NCBI GenBank assembly: GCA_002417905.1
Contig: DIDB01000227.1
Span: 1 to 5,784 of the forward strand
DNA from: Pseudomonadaceae bacterium UBA5811
Lineage (GTDB): Bacteria > Pseudomonadota > Gammaproteobacteria > Pseudomonadales > Pseudomonadaceae
Reading direction: 5' to 3'
Length of the DNA stretch: 5,784 bases
The notes beneath the pieces were generated by a model. It was given only the letters and a program-made list of their open reading frames with translations, ran no database searches and was not told the origin of the DNA. Numbering within the stretch: the stretch's first letter is position 1; each line of letters opens with the position of its first letter. The position numbers and the translations under genes were made by a program. This document shows positions 1-5,784 of the stretch, piece by piece.

Positions 1-367
1 CAACCGTAAAGCCGCCCTTGACCTTGCCGTTGATAACGCCCTTGACGATTTCCTCGGCATTGAAGGCTGCTTCCAGAACCTGCCAGGATTCGGCACGCTT
101 GGCTTTCTCACGAGACAGCTTGGTTTCACCGAAACCATCTTCTACCGCGTCCAGAGCAACGTGAACCTCATCACCAACCTTGATGGTCAGCCCACCCTGC
201 TCGTTGTAGAACTGCTCGACCGGGATAACGCCCTCGGATTTCAGGCCAGCGTGTACCGTAACCCAGTCACCGTCGATATCGACAACAGTACCTGTAATAA
301 TGGCACCAGGCTGCATGTCGAGGGATTTCAGGCTTTCTTCAAAAAGTTCTGCGAAGCTTTCGCTCAT
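1..367 (-). CDS. rpsA: 30S ribosomal protein S1, N-terminal part (truncated by window edge)
   Basis: The visible product is the first 122 residues of ribosomal protein S1, which binds mRNA on the 30S subunit and helps initiate translation on weak or structured leaders. The N-terminus begins [13 protein letters not shown], the typical S1 start whose first residues dock on protein S2. A first OB-fold (S1) repeat spans about residues 21-87 ([12 protein letters not shown], then [11 protein letters not shown]). The second repeat begins near residue 107 ([15 protein letters not shown]) and runs off the window. Full-length S1 in this group is about 555-560 residues, so roughly 78% lies outside. The ATG at 367-365 is chosen because it gives the family N-terminus and follows an AGGA motif. 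Many third positions are A or T (GGT, GTT, ATT, GCT), unlike the G/C-rich third positions of the upstream genes, as expected for a very highly expressed protein. Confidence 0.96.
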   Translation of the reverse strand, partial: MSESFAELFEESLKSLDMQPGAIITGTVVDIDGDWVTVHAGLKSEGVIPVEQFYNEQGGLTIKVGDEVHVALDAVEDGFGETKLSREKAKRAESWQVLEAAFNAEEIVKGVINGKVKGGFTV

Positions 368-373
368 GTTGAT

Positions 374-377
374 TCCT
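374..377 (-). promoter_or_regulatory. Ribosome binding site of rpsA
   Basis: The minus strand reads GCAGGAATCAACATG, which puts AGGA six bases before the rpsA ATG. It lies in an A-rich single-stranded stretch directly after the last leader hairpin. It is a short, moderate Shine-Dalgarno match. The E. coli rpsA start region is known for a weak or degenerate Shine-Dalgarno that depends on leader structure; this one is somewhat better. Confidence 0.6.
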
Positions 378-434
378 GCTTTTTTCGGGCCAGCGCCAGC
401 CCAACTTCCACACGCCAGACCAGTGTGGGGCTTG

Positions 435-464
435 TTCATATCCAAAAGGCCACGGTACTGTCTG
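435..464 (-). promoter_or_regulatory. Weak candidate sigma-70 promoter for rpsA
   Basis: On the minus strand, CAGACA (464-459, four of six matches to TTGACA) is followed after 18 bases by TATGAA (440-435, four of six matches to TATAAT). A transcript from here would start near position 425-430. It would therefore lack hairpin I of the leader and start at or inside hairpin II, which conflicts with the leader model. Strong rpsA expression needs an internal promoter in many relatives, but this match is weak. A promoter inside the 3' end of cmk is equally possible. Confidence 0.2.
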
Positions 465-535
465 GTATCCCGTGACACTTTCCTGCACATGCCACAAATC
501 CGGCCGCATTCCAGCCCTGCGGATTCGCGAAACTC

Positions 536-1219
536 TCAAAGCTTTCTGAGTGCAAATACTTCAAGAATTCTGTCCAGTACCTGCTCGATGGACAGCACTG
601 TCGAGTCCAGCTGGATCGCATCGGCAGCCGGCTTCAGCGGCGCAACTACCCTCTGGGTGTCGCGCTCGTCACGTTTACGTATATCTTCGAGCAGATTGTC
701 AAAGGTAACATCTGGGTCAGTATCCTTCAACTGCAGATAGCGCCGCCGGGCCCGCTCTTCAGCACTGGCCGTCAGAAAGAATTTCAGGGGTGCATCCGGA
801 AAAACCACAGTCCCCATATCCCGCCCGTCTGCCACCAGACCCGGCAGGCAGCGGAAATCATGCTGCCGTTGCAGCAGGGCTTTCCGGACCCCGGCCAGCG
901 AGGCCACTTTCGAAGCACCAGCACCCACATACTCGCTACGGATCAGCTGGGTGACATCCTCACCCTCCAGCAGTATCCGCTGACTACGATCCGGGCTGGC
1001 CGGAATAAAGCATACGTCCAGATGGCTGGCCAGCACCCTGAGCCGTTCCTCGTTACCCAGATCAATACTGTGATTCATTGCCGCCAGCGCCAGCAGCCGG
1101 TACAGGGCCCCCGAGTCCAGGAAATGCCAGCCCAGCCGGCTGGACAGCAGGCCGGCCACGGTCCCCTTGCCCGAACCACTGGGACCATCAATCGTGATTA
1201 CCGGGGCCACCTGATTCAT
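536..1219 (-). CDS. cmk: Cytidylate kinase (CMP/dCMP kinase)
   Basis: This cytosolic enzyme moves the gamma phosphate of ATP to CMP or dCMP, giving CDP or dCDP. The 227-residue length is normal for the bacterial family. The P-loop is GPSGSGKGT at residues 12-20. The nucleotide-monophosphate site shows FLDSGALYR at 33-41 and [14 protein letters not shown] at 130-143, with the conserved Arg-Asp pair at 133-134. The lid segment is [10 protein letters not shown] at 181-190, whose arginines contact phosphates in the family. The ATG overlaps the tyrA-aroA stop as ATGA (1219-1216), so translation is probably coupled. GAGGG at 1230-1226 sits six bases upstream, inside the end of aroA. rpsA follows 168 bases later, the usual cmk-rpsA pairing of gammaproteobacteria. 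All key motifs are intact. Confidence 0.97.
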   Translation of the reverse strand: MNQVAPVITIDGPSGSGKGTVAGLLSSRLGWHFLDSGALYRLLALAAMNHSIDLGNEERLRVLASHLDVCFIPASPDRSQRILLEGEDVTQLIRSEYVGAGASKVASLAGVRKALLQRQHDFRCLPGLVADGRDMGTVVFPDAPLKFFLTASAEERARRRYLQLKDTDPDVTFDNLLEDIRKRDERDTQRVVAPLKPAADAIQLDSTVLSIEQVLDRILEVFALRKL

Positions 1220-3459
1220 GCCTGTCCCTCTTCAGCAACCTGCAGGCCAGCCTGACAGGCCAGTTGCAAAAAACCGGGAAAGGAAGTGGCCACATTGGCA
1301 CAGTCGTGGATACGGATCGGCCCGGTGGCACGCAGGGCCGCTACGCTGAATGACATGGCAATCCGGTGATCACCACAGGACCAGACCTCACCACTACCCA
1401 GCGTGCCCCCTTCAATCACGATACCATCCGCCGTCGGATCCGCCTTGATGCCCAGAGCCTGCAGACCATTGGCCATCACCTGGATGCGGTCGGACTCCTT
1501 GACCCGCAGCTCTTCCGCGCCACGCAGCACCGTACACCCCTCGGCGCAGGCCGCCGCCACAAACAGCACCGGAAATTCATCAATTGCCAGTGGTACCAGC
1601 TCTTCCGGGATATCAATACCCGTCAGCCGGGCCGAACGGACCCGCAGATCCGCTACCGGCTCACCGCCCACCTCACGCGCGTTCAGCACCTCAATACTGG
1701 CCCCCATCAACCGCAGGATATCAATGACCCCGGTACGGGTCGGGTTGATTCCCACGTGTTCCAGCAGCAGATCAGAGCCTTCGGCAATACTGGCGGCAAC
1801 CAGAAAAAACGCCGCCGAGGAAATATCCGCTGGCACCTCGATACGGGTGCCCTGCAACCGCCCCCCCGCAGTAATGCGGACCGTGCGGCCATCAACCCTG
1901 ACCGGATAGCCAAAACCTCTCAGCATCCGCTCGGTATGATCCCGGGTCGGAGCCGGCTCGGTTACCACCGTTTCTCCAGCCGCATACAGGCCCGCCAGCA
2001 GCAGGCAGGATTTCACCTGGGCACTGGCCACCGGCATCTCATAATGAATGCCCTGCAGAGCCTGCCCCCCCCTGATCTGCAGCGGTGGGCGGCCCTCCGG
2101 CCCGGTCTCGATCTGGGCACCCATTTCGCGCAGTGGCCTGGCCACCCGGTTCATCGGCCGCCTGGACAGGGACTCGTCCCCGGTCAGGACCGTATCAAAG
2201 CCCTGTGCAGACATCAGGCCCGACAGCAGACGCATGGAGGTGCCGGAGTTCCCCAGATAAAGCGGGCCGGGCGGCGGCTTCAGGCCCTGCAGCCCCACGC
2301 CATGGATGGTCACCCGCCCCTGCTCCGGCCCTTCAATCACCACGCCCATATCACGGAACGCCTGCAAGGTCGCCAGAGCATCCTCACCCTCCAGGAAGCC
2401 CTCAACCTCGGTCACTCCATCAGCCAGGGAGCCCAGCATGATGGCCCGGTGGGAAATGGATTTATCTCCGGGAACCCGGAGCGTTCCGGAAAGCGGCCCA
2501 CCAGGATGGGCCAGAAAAATCAGATCATCGGAATGCATAGCGTCCACATAGGCCCTCTGGGCCAGAATTTTGCCAAAATGTTCACGGGCAGCCCGGGCCC
2601 GGGTAAAAACGCCCAGCAGATAATGACCATCCTGGCTGTCAATGGCTGAGCGGAGCTGGTCAAGATCGTGCCGGAAAGTATCCAGTACCTCGAGTACCGC
2701 CCCGCGATTGGCCCGGAAGATATCGTGCCACATGACCGGATCACTTCCGGCAATCCGGGTAAAGTCCCGGAAACCGCCCGCCGCATAACGGAAAATATCC
2801 AGGCTTTCATGGCTGCGTGCCAGGGAGTCCACCAGACCAAACGCCAGCAGATGCGGCAGATGACTGGTGGCCGCCAGTACCTCGTCATGGTGGCTCACGT
2901 CCATCAGCTCCACATCCGCACCCAGGGCCTGCCACAGGCTGCGGACCCGGGCTACGGCCAGCGGGTCAGTATCCGCCAGGGGCGTCAGAATCACCTTATG
3001 GTTGCGGAACAGCTCACCCTGGGCCGCACTGACCCCGCTGCGCTCCGAACCGGCAATCGGATGGCCGGGAATAAACCGCACCGGCATCCGGCCAAAAGCA
3101 CGGGTAGCACAGCGCACCACATTTCCCTTGGCACTGCCCACATCCGTGATGATCGCCTGCCCCAGCGCCAAGGCGGCCAGCCGGTCGATCACCTGCTCGA
3201 TGGCCAGGATCGGCACGGCCAGCTGAATAACATCCGCATCGGCGCAGGCTTCCTCCAGACTGTCCGCACAGCGATCCACAATGCCCAGCCGGACAGCCGT
3301 GTCCCGGGAGGGCGCATCCATGTCAAAGCCCACCACTTCGGCAAACAGCTTCTTTTCCCGGATGCCCAGGGCAAAAGACCCCCCGATCAGGCCCAGCCCA
3401 ATCACTGCCAGCCGGCCAGACGCAGCCGGCACCATATTCTGCCCGGCGACTGCAGTCAC
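1216..3459 (-). CDS. tyrA-aroA: Bifunctional prephenate dehydrogenase / EPSP synthase (TyrA-AroA fusion)
   Basis: One 747-residue frame encodes two cytosolic enzymes. Residues about 15-305 are TyrA, which oxidatively decarboxylates prephenate to 4-hydroxyphenylpyruvate. It shows the dinucleotide fold GLGLIGGS (21-28), an acidic strand end GFDMD (44-48) favouring [13 protein letters not shown] (133-142) with the likely catalytic His133, and TSHLPH (198-203). It has no ACT domain. Residues about 318-747 are AroA, which joins shikimate 3-phosphate and PEP to give EPSP. Its motifs are GDKSISHR (331-338), LGNSGTSMR (402-410), SAQVK (479-483), RDHTE (506-510), NPTR (572-575), Asp627, KESDR (654-658) and DHRIAMSF (697-704). 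The start is a GTG at 3459-3457 overlapping the hisC stop (GTGA); an ATG at residue 9 (3435) is the alternative. The fusion is known in Pseudomonas and relatives. No stop or frameshift is visible. Confidence 0.95.
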   Translation of the reverse strand: MTAVAGQNMVPAASGRLAVIGLGLIGGSFALGIREKKLFAEVVGFDMDAPSRDTAVRLGIVDRCADSLEEACADADVIQLAVPILAIEQVIDRLAALALGQAIITDVGSAKGNVVRCATRAFGRMPVRFIPGHPIAGSERSGVSAAQGELFRNHKVILTPLADTDPLAVARVRSLWQALGADVELMDVSHHDEVLAATSHLPHLLAFGLVDSLARSHESLDIFRYAAGGFRDFTRIAGSDPVMWHDIFRANRGAVLEVLDTFRHDLDQLRSAIDSQDGHYLLGVFTRARAAREHFGKILAQRAYVDAMHSDDLIFLAHPGGPLSGTLRVPGDKSISHRAIMLGSLADGVTEVEGFLEGEDALATLQAFRDMGVVIEGPEQGRVTIHGVGLQGLKPPPGPLYLGNSGTSMRLLSGLMSAQGFDTVLTGDESLSRRPMNRVARPLREMGAQIETGPEGRPPLQIRGGQALQGIHYEMPVASAQVKSCLLLAGLYAAGETVVTEPAPTRDHTERMLRGFGYPVRVDGRTVRITAGGRLQGTRIEVPADISSAAFFLVAASIAEGSDLLLEHVGINPTRTGVIDILRLMGASIEVLNAREVGGEPVADLRVRSARLTGIDIPEELVPLAIDEFPVLFVAAACAEGCTVLRGAEELRVKESDRIQVMANGLQALGIKADPTADGIVIEGGTLGSGEVWSCGDHRIAMSFSVAALRATGPIRIHDCANVATSFPGFLQLACQAGLQVAEEGQA
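1226..1230 (-). promoter_or_regulatory. Ribosome binding site of cmk
   Basis: GAGGG lies six bases before the cmk ATG, inside the last codons of the aroA domain. It supports the start that overlaps the aroA stop and argues for reinitiation or coupled translation. Confidence 0.55.
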
Positions 3460-4565
3460 GATGCCAGAACCTGGCGCAGGGCCTGCAGGAAACGCTCGTT
3501 TTCTCCGGGCAGACCGATGGAAACCCGCAAAAATTCCGGCAGGCCATAACCGGCAACAGGCCGGACAATCACACCTTCCCGTAGCAGGGCCTGATTGATG
3601 GCGGCCGCATCCCGGGCAAAATTCACGGCCACAAAGTTGCCCTGCGAGGGAATCCAGCCCAATCCGAGTGCCCTCAGGCCCTGCTCCAGCTGTTGCATGC
3701 CCTCTGCATTGACCCGGCGACTTTCGGCCAGATACGCCTGGTCATCCAGCGCTGCACAGGCAGCCGCCAGCGCCAGACTGTTGGCATTGAACGGCTGGCG
3801 GACCCGGTTCAGCACCTCGGCTACCCGCGGCGAGGAAACAGCATAGCCAATCCGCAGGGCAGCCAGCCCATAGGCTTTGGAGAAAGTCCGGGAGACCAGC
3901 AGATTGGGATAACGCTCCAGATAGCACAGACCATCTGGCAGCTCACCGCCGGCCGCATACTCGATATAGGCCTCATCCAGTACCACCAGCACCTGCTCCG
4001 GAACCCGCTCCAGGAAGCGCTCCAGAGCCTCCGGCCCGAACCAGGTTCCGGTCGGGTTATTCGGGTTGGCCAGAAATACCACACGGGTGTCAGCATCAAT
4101 GGCGGCCAGCATGGCCTCCAGATCATGCCCCCAGTCCCGGGCGGGCACCACCTTGCCCCGGGCACCCACGGACTGGGTGGCAATCGGATATACCGCAAAG
4201 GCGTACTGGCTGAATACCGCATTCAGCCCCGGTCCCAGCCAGGCTCTGGCCACCAGGTCCAGCACATCATTGGAGCCATTGCCCAGGGTGATTTGCGCCA
4301 TGCTGACACCCAGCTTGCAGGCCAGCGCCTGCTTCAGGGCAAACCCGTTGCCATCCGGATAGCGGGTCAGCTGGGGCAGGCTGGCCTGAACGGCCTCCAG
4401 CATCCGGCGCCCGGGGCCCAACGGGTTTTCATTGCTGGCCAGCTTGACGATGCTGGCCGGGTCCAGCCCCAGCTCGCGGGCCAGCTCTTCCACGGGCTTT
4501 CCCGGAATATATGGCGACAGCTTCTGCACATACGGCATGGCCAGCGCGAGAAAATCACAGCTCAT
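3456..4565 (-). CDS. hisC: Histidinol-phosphate / aromatic aminotransferase (HisC family, PLP-dependent)
   Basis: This is a fold-type I PLP aminotransferase of 369 residues, normal for HisC. The family exchanges the amino group between glutamate and imidazole acetol phosphate, and many members also act on phenylpyruvate and 4-hydroxyphenylpyruvate. Visible motifs are KLASNENPLGPG (41-52), RYPDGNGFALK (68-78), GNGSND (95-100), NPNNPTG (167-173), DEAYIEY (197-203), the PLP lysine Lys230 in SRTFSKAYGLAALRIGY (225-241), and a substrate-carboxylate arginine in LRVSIG (346-351). The ATG at 4565 gives MSCDFLALA, the N-terminus I know from Pseudomonas HisC2 proteins, with GGGG five bases upstream. 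The frame stays open to a TTG at 4622, but those 19 codons would run through a strong hairpin and look non-coding. Placement between pheA and tyrA suggests the last step of Phe and Tyr synthesis. Substrate preference cannot be read from the sequence. Confidence 0.93.
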   Translation of the reverse strand: MSCDFLALAMPYVQKLSPYIPGKPVEELARELGLDPASIVKLASNENPLGPGRRMLEAVQASLPQLTRYPDGNGFALKQALACKLGVSMAQITLGNGSNDVLDLVARAWLGPGLNAVFSQYAFAVYPIATQSVGARGKVVPARDWGHDLEAMLAAIDADTRVVFLANPNNPTGTWFGPEALERFLERVPEQVLVVLDEAYIEYAAGGELPDGLCYLERYPNLLVSRTFSKAYGLAALRIGYAVSSPRVAEVLNRVRQPFNANSLALAAACAALDDQAYLAESRRVNAEGMQQLEQGLRALGLGWIPSQGNFVAVNFARDAAAINQALLREGVIVRPVAGYGLPEFLRVSIGLPGENERFLQALRQVLAS

Positions 4566-4629
4566 AACAGCCCCAAGCGTCAAGCACGGGAGATCCGGCC
4601 ACTGGCCCGGTCCTCCCGGCAAAAAAGGT
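4566..4629 (-). other. Structured pheA-hisC spacer with strong hairpin and U tract
   Basis: The 64 bases between the pheA stop and the hisC ATG contain, on the minus strand, a six-T run (4626-4621) followed by an imperfect inverted repeat at 4617-4588. Its 11-base arms pair at ten positions: GGGAGG then CCGG on the left, CCGG then TCTCCC on the right, with one A-A mismatch and one G-U pair, around an eight-base centre. The T run precedes this hairpin instead of following it, so this is not a standard intrinsic terminator for either strand. A weak four-pair hairpin (GTTC/GAAC, 4638-4628) at the pheA stop lies one base before the T run. The structure may affect RNA stability or hisC translation; this is inference. 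Confidence 0.5.
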
Positions 4630-5727
4630 TCAGAGAACAGCCCTGGGATAGGAGCCCAGCACTTTCAGGGCCACCACATCCTGGCCAACGTTTTCCAGAA
4701 CGGCTTTCACCAGCGGATCCTGCTGATGCCCGGCAAAATCGATAAAGAACACATAGGTCCATTTGCCACTGCGCGACGGACGCGTCTCGATCCGGGTCAG
4801 GTCAATGCCGTTGTCATGGAATGGCATCAGCAGTTCCTGCAGGGCTCCGGGCTTGTTGCGCATGGATACGATAATCGAGGTCTTGTCATCACCGGTCGGT
4901 GGTACAGCCTGATTGCCGATAATCAGGAAACGGGTGGAATTGTCCGGCCGGTCCTCGATTTTTTCCACTAGCCGGTGCAGGCCATACAGCCGGGCGGCCA
5001 TATCGCCGGCAATTGCTGCACTGCCCGGCTCCGCGCGGACCAGCCGGGCCGCCTCGGCATTGCTGGAAACCGCCACCCGCTCCACATTGGGATAGTGGGC
5101 ATCTAGCCATTTGCGGCACTGGGCCAGCGACTGGGCATGGGAATAAATGCGGCTGACCGGCACCGCGGACGTGTCGCCAGCCACCAGCAGATGCTGGTGA
5201 ATACGCAGCTCGACTTCACCACAGATGACGATGTCATGCTCCATAAAGCTGTCCAGCGTGGGGTTGACCGTGCCCTCGGTGGAGTTCTCCACCGGTACCA
5301 CCCCGAAATTGACCGCCCCGCTGACCACCTCCCGGAACACTTCATCAATGGCAGCCATCGGCACGCTGACCACCGCATGGCCAAAGTGCTTGAGGGCCGC
5401 CGCCTGGGTAAAAGTCCCTTCCGGCCCCAGATAAGCCACCCGCAGCGGCTGCTCCAGTGCCAGACAGGATGACATGATTTCCCGGAACAGCCGGGCAATT
5501 TCCTCATCGCCCAGCGGGCCAGGATTACGCTCCATGATGTGCCGGAGGACCCAGGCCTCGCGCTCCGGCCGATAAAATACCGGCTGTTCACCATCTGCCA
5601 GATGGGCCATCTTGACCCGGGCGACTTCCTGGGCACAGCGGGCACGCTCGCTGATCAGCTCAAGAATCCGCTCATCCAGCGTATCAATCCGTACCCGCAG
5701 GGCCTTGAGCTGGTCAGCTTCACCCAT
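4630..5727 (-). CDS. pheA: Bifunctional chorismate mutase / prephenate dehydratase (P-protein)
   Basis: This cytosolic enzyme turns chorismate into prephenate and then phenylpyruvate, the committed route to phenylalanine. The 365-residue length is usual for gammaproteobacterial P-proteins. Residues about 1-92 are an AroQ-type helical chorismate mutase (LRVRIDTLDERILELISERA, then PEREAWVLRHI). Residues about 96-275 are prephenate dehydratase, with AYLGPEGTFTQAA (98-110), VVPVENSTEGTV (143-154) and the catalytic STRF motif (264-267). Residues about 281-360 are an ACT domain with NKPGALQELL (291-300) and IETRPSR (313-319), the family's phenylalanine-sensing ESRP motif with Thr in place of Ser. 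Feedback inhibition by phenylalanine is therefore likely. The ATG shares its A with the serC stop (TGATG) and has a good Shine-Dalgarno inside serC. All catalytic motifs look intact. Confidence 0.97.
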   Translation of the reverse strand: MGEADQLKALRVRIDTLDERILELISERARCAQEVARVKMAHLADGEQPVFYRPEREAWVLRHIMERNPGPLGDEEIARLFREIMSSCLALEQPLRVAYLGPEGTFTQAAALKHFGHAVVSVPMAAIDEVFREVVSGAVNFGVVPVENSTEGTVNPTLDSFMEHDIVICGEVELRIHQHLLVAGDTSAVPVSRIYSHAQSLAQCRKWLDAHYPNVERVAVSSNAEAARLVRAEPGSAAIAGDMAARLYGLHRLVEKIEDRPDNSTRFLIIGNQAVPPTGDDKTSIIVSMRNKPGALQELLMPFHDNGIDLTRIETRPSRSGKWTYVFFIDFAGHQQDPLVKAVLENVGQDVVALKVLGSYPRAVL

Positions 5728-5784
5728 CAGCCGTGCTCCTTCTCGAATTCGGCCATCCAGGCGATCAGGGCCTCAACCGAGGCC
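5727..5784 (-). CDS. serC: Phosphoserine aminotransferase, last 18 codons (truncated by window edge)
   Basis: Only the C-terminal tail is present, reading ASVEALIAWMAEFEKEHG followed by TGA. SerC tails of gammaproteobacteria typically end in this style (a VxALxxxMxxFExxHG-like helix), and serC is the gene expected directly before pheA in this cluster. SerC is a PLP enzyme that makes phosphoserine from 3-phosphohydroxypyruvate. The stop overlaps the pheA start by one base, so the two genes are very probably cotranscribed and translationally coupled. The call rests on the short tail plus gene order; the catalytic core is outside the window. Confidence 0.85.
   Translation of the reverse strand, partial: ASVEALIAWMAEFEKEHG
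5736..5741 (-). promoter_or_regulatory. Ribosome binding site of pheA
   Basis: AAGGAG lies eight bases before the pheA ATG, within the last codons of serC. It is the best Shine-Dalgarno match in the window and fixes the pheA start at 5727. Confidence 0.75.

Larger units (their letters stand above)
368..535 (-). promoter_or_regulatory. rpsA 5' leader with three predicted hairpins (candidate S1 autoregulatory region)
   Basis: This 168-base gap between cmk and rpsA holds no gene. By eye, the minus-strand RNA can form three hairpins in a row. Hairpin I is 451-474: CACGG/CCGTG plus TAC/GTA, with a two-base GA bulge and a six-base loop. Hairpin II is 408-428: CCACAC/GTGTGG with a nine-base loop. 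Hairpin III is 387-402: GGGC/GCCC, extendable by a G-U pair. An A/U-rich linker that includes GGAUAUGAAC lies between I and II, and an A-rich segment carries the ribosome site after III. In E. coli and other gammaproteobacteria, S1 represses its own synthesis through an rpsA leader of consecutive hairpins separated by A/U-rich segments. The layout here matches that description, but equivalence is inferred and no folding energy was computed. Confidence 0.55.

Noticed and set aside
380..402. Hairpin next to a T run near 380-385 as an intrinsic terminator
   Set aside because: On the minus strand the hairpin is followed by A residues, not U. On the plus strand the T run comes before the hairpin. 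Neither direction makes an intrinsic terminator.
2590..2606. GC-rich palindrome CCCGGGCCCGGG inside the TyrA domain
   Set aside because: It is fully explained by Arg-Ala codons in a high-GC gene (TRARAARE). There is no second copy or context suggesting a repeat element.
1366..2649. Long plus-strand open frame (427 codons) opposite tyrA-aroA
   Set aside because: It mirrors a GC-rich gene with well-matched protein motifs on the other strand. Its translation is rich in Gln, His, Arg and Pro with no recognisable domain, as expected of an antisense shadow.
2668..3549. Plus-strand open frame (293 codons) opposite the TyrA domain and hisC end
   Set aside because: It shows the same antisense-shadow composition, and the minus-strand frame is clearly the real gene.
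4566..4622. Upstream extension of hisC to a TTG at 4622
   Set aside because: The extra 19 codons cover the spacer hairpin and resemble no HisC N-terminus. The ATG at 4565 gives the family's MSCDFLALA start with a G-rich site before it.
3693..4745. Plus-strand open frame (350 codons) opposite hisC and the pheA end
   Set aside because: It runs across the pheA-hisC spacer, has low-complexity composition and no domain, and has no good ribosome site. It is a shadow of hisC.
1..5784. Search for an undescribed system, mobile element, CRISPR array or RNA gene
   Set aside because: Nearly every base belongs to recognised housekeeping genes in a known conserved order. There are no direct-repeat arrays, transposase, integrase or tRNA-like segments visible.

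Overview
The window is part of one housekeeping gene cluster, read entirely from the minus strand (right to left on the given strand). In transcription order it holds the last codons of serC, then pheA, hisC, a fused tyrA-aroA, cmk, and the first third of rpsA. This order is the classic serC-pheA-hisC-tyrA/aroA-cmk-rpsA aromatic supraoperon of Pseudomonas and its gammaproteobacterial relatives. High GC, G/C-rich third positions and HisC, PheA and TyrA sequences of Pseudomonas type all point to Pseudomonadales or a close gammaproteobacterial group. The sequence does not let me name a genus.

Layout: 5727-5784 serC 3' end; 4630-5727 pheA (chorismate mutase, prephenate dehydratase and ACT domain); 4566-4629 a structured 64-base spacer; 3456-4565 hisC-type aminotransferase; 1216-3459 tyrA-aroA fusion (prephenate dehydrogenase plus class II-like EPSP synthase); 536-1219 cmk; 368-535 a 168-base leader with three predicted hairpins; 1-367 rpsA 5' end. 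Adjacent genes share bases at serC/pheA (TGATG), hisC/tyrA (GTGA) and tyrA-aroA/cmk (ATGA), which suggests translational coupling. Only hisC and rpsA have a real leader, and both leaders contain hairpins.

How the genes fit together: the AroA domain makes EPSP on the way to chorismate. PheA turns chorismate into prephenate and then phenylpyruvate. The TyrA domain turns prephenate into 4-hydroxyphenylpyruvate. The HisC-family aminotransferase can transaminate these keto acids, and perhaps also histidinol phosphate. SerC supplies serine, and Cmk and ribosomal protein S1 link the cluster to nucleotide supply and translation.

I see no mobile element, CRISPR array, tRNA, rRNA or phage gene, and no evidence for an undescribed system. 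The points most worth a second look are the candidate S1 autoregulatory leader upstream of rpsA, the class II motifs of the AroA domain combined with a retained glycine in its active-site loop, and the hairpin-rich pheA-hisC spacer.
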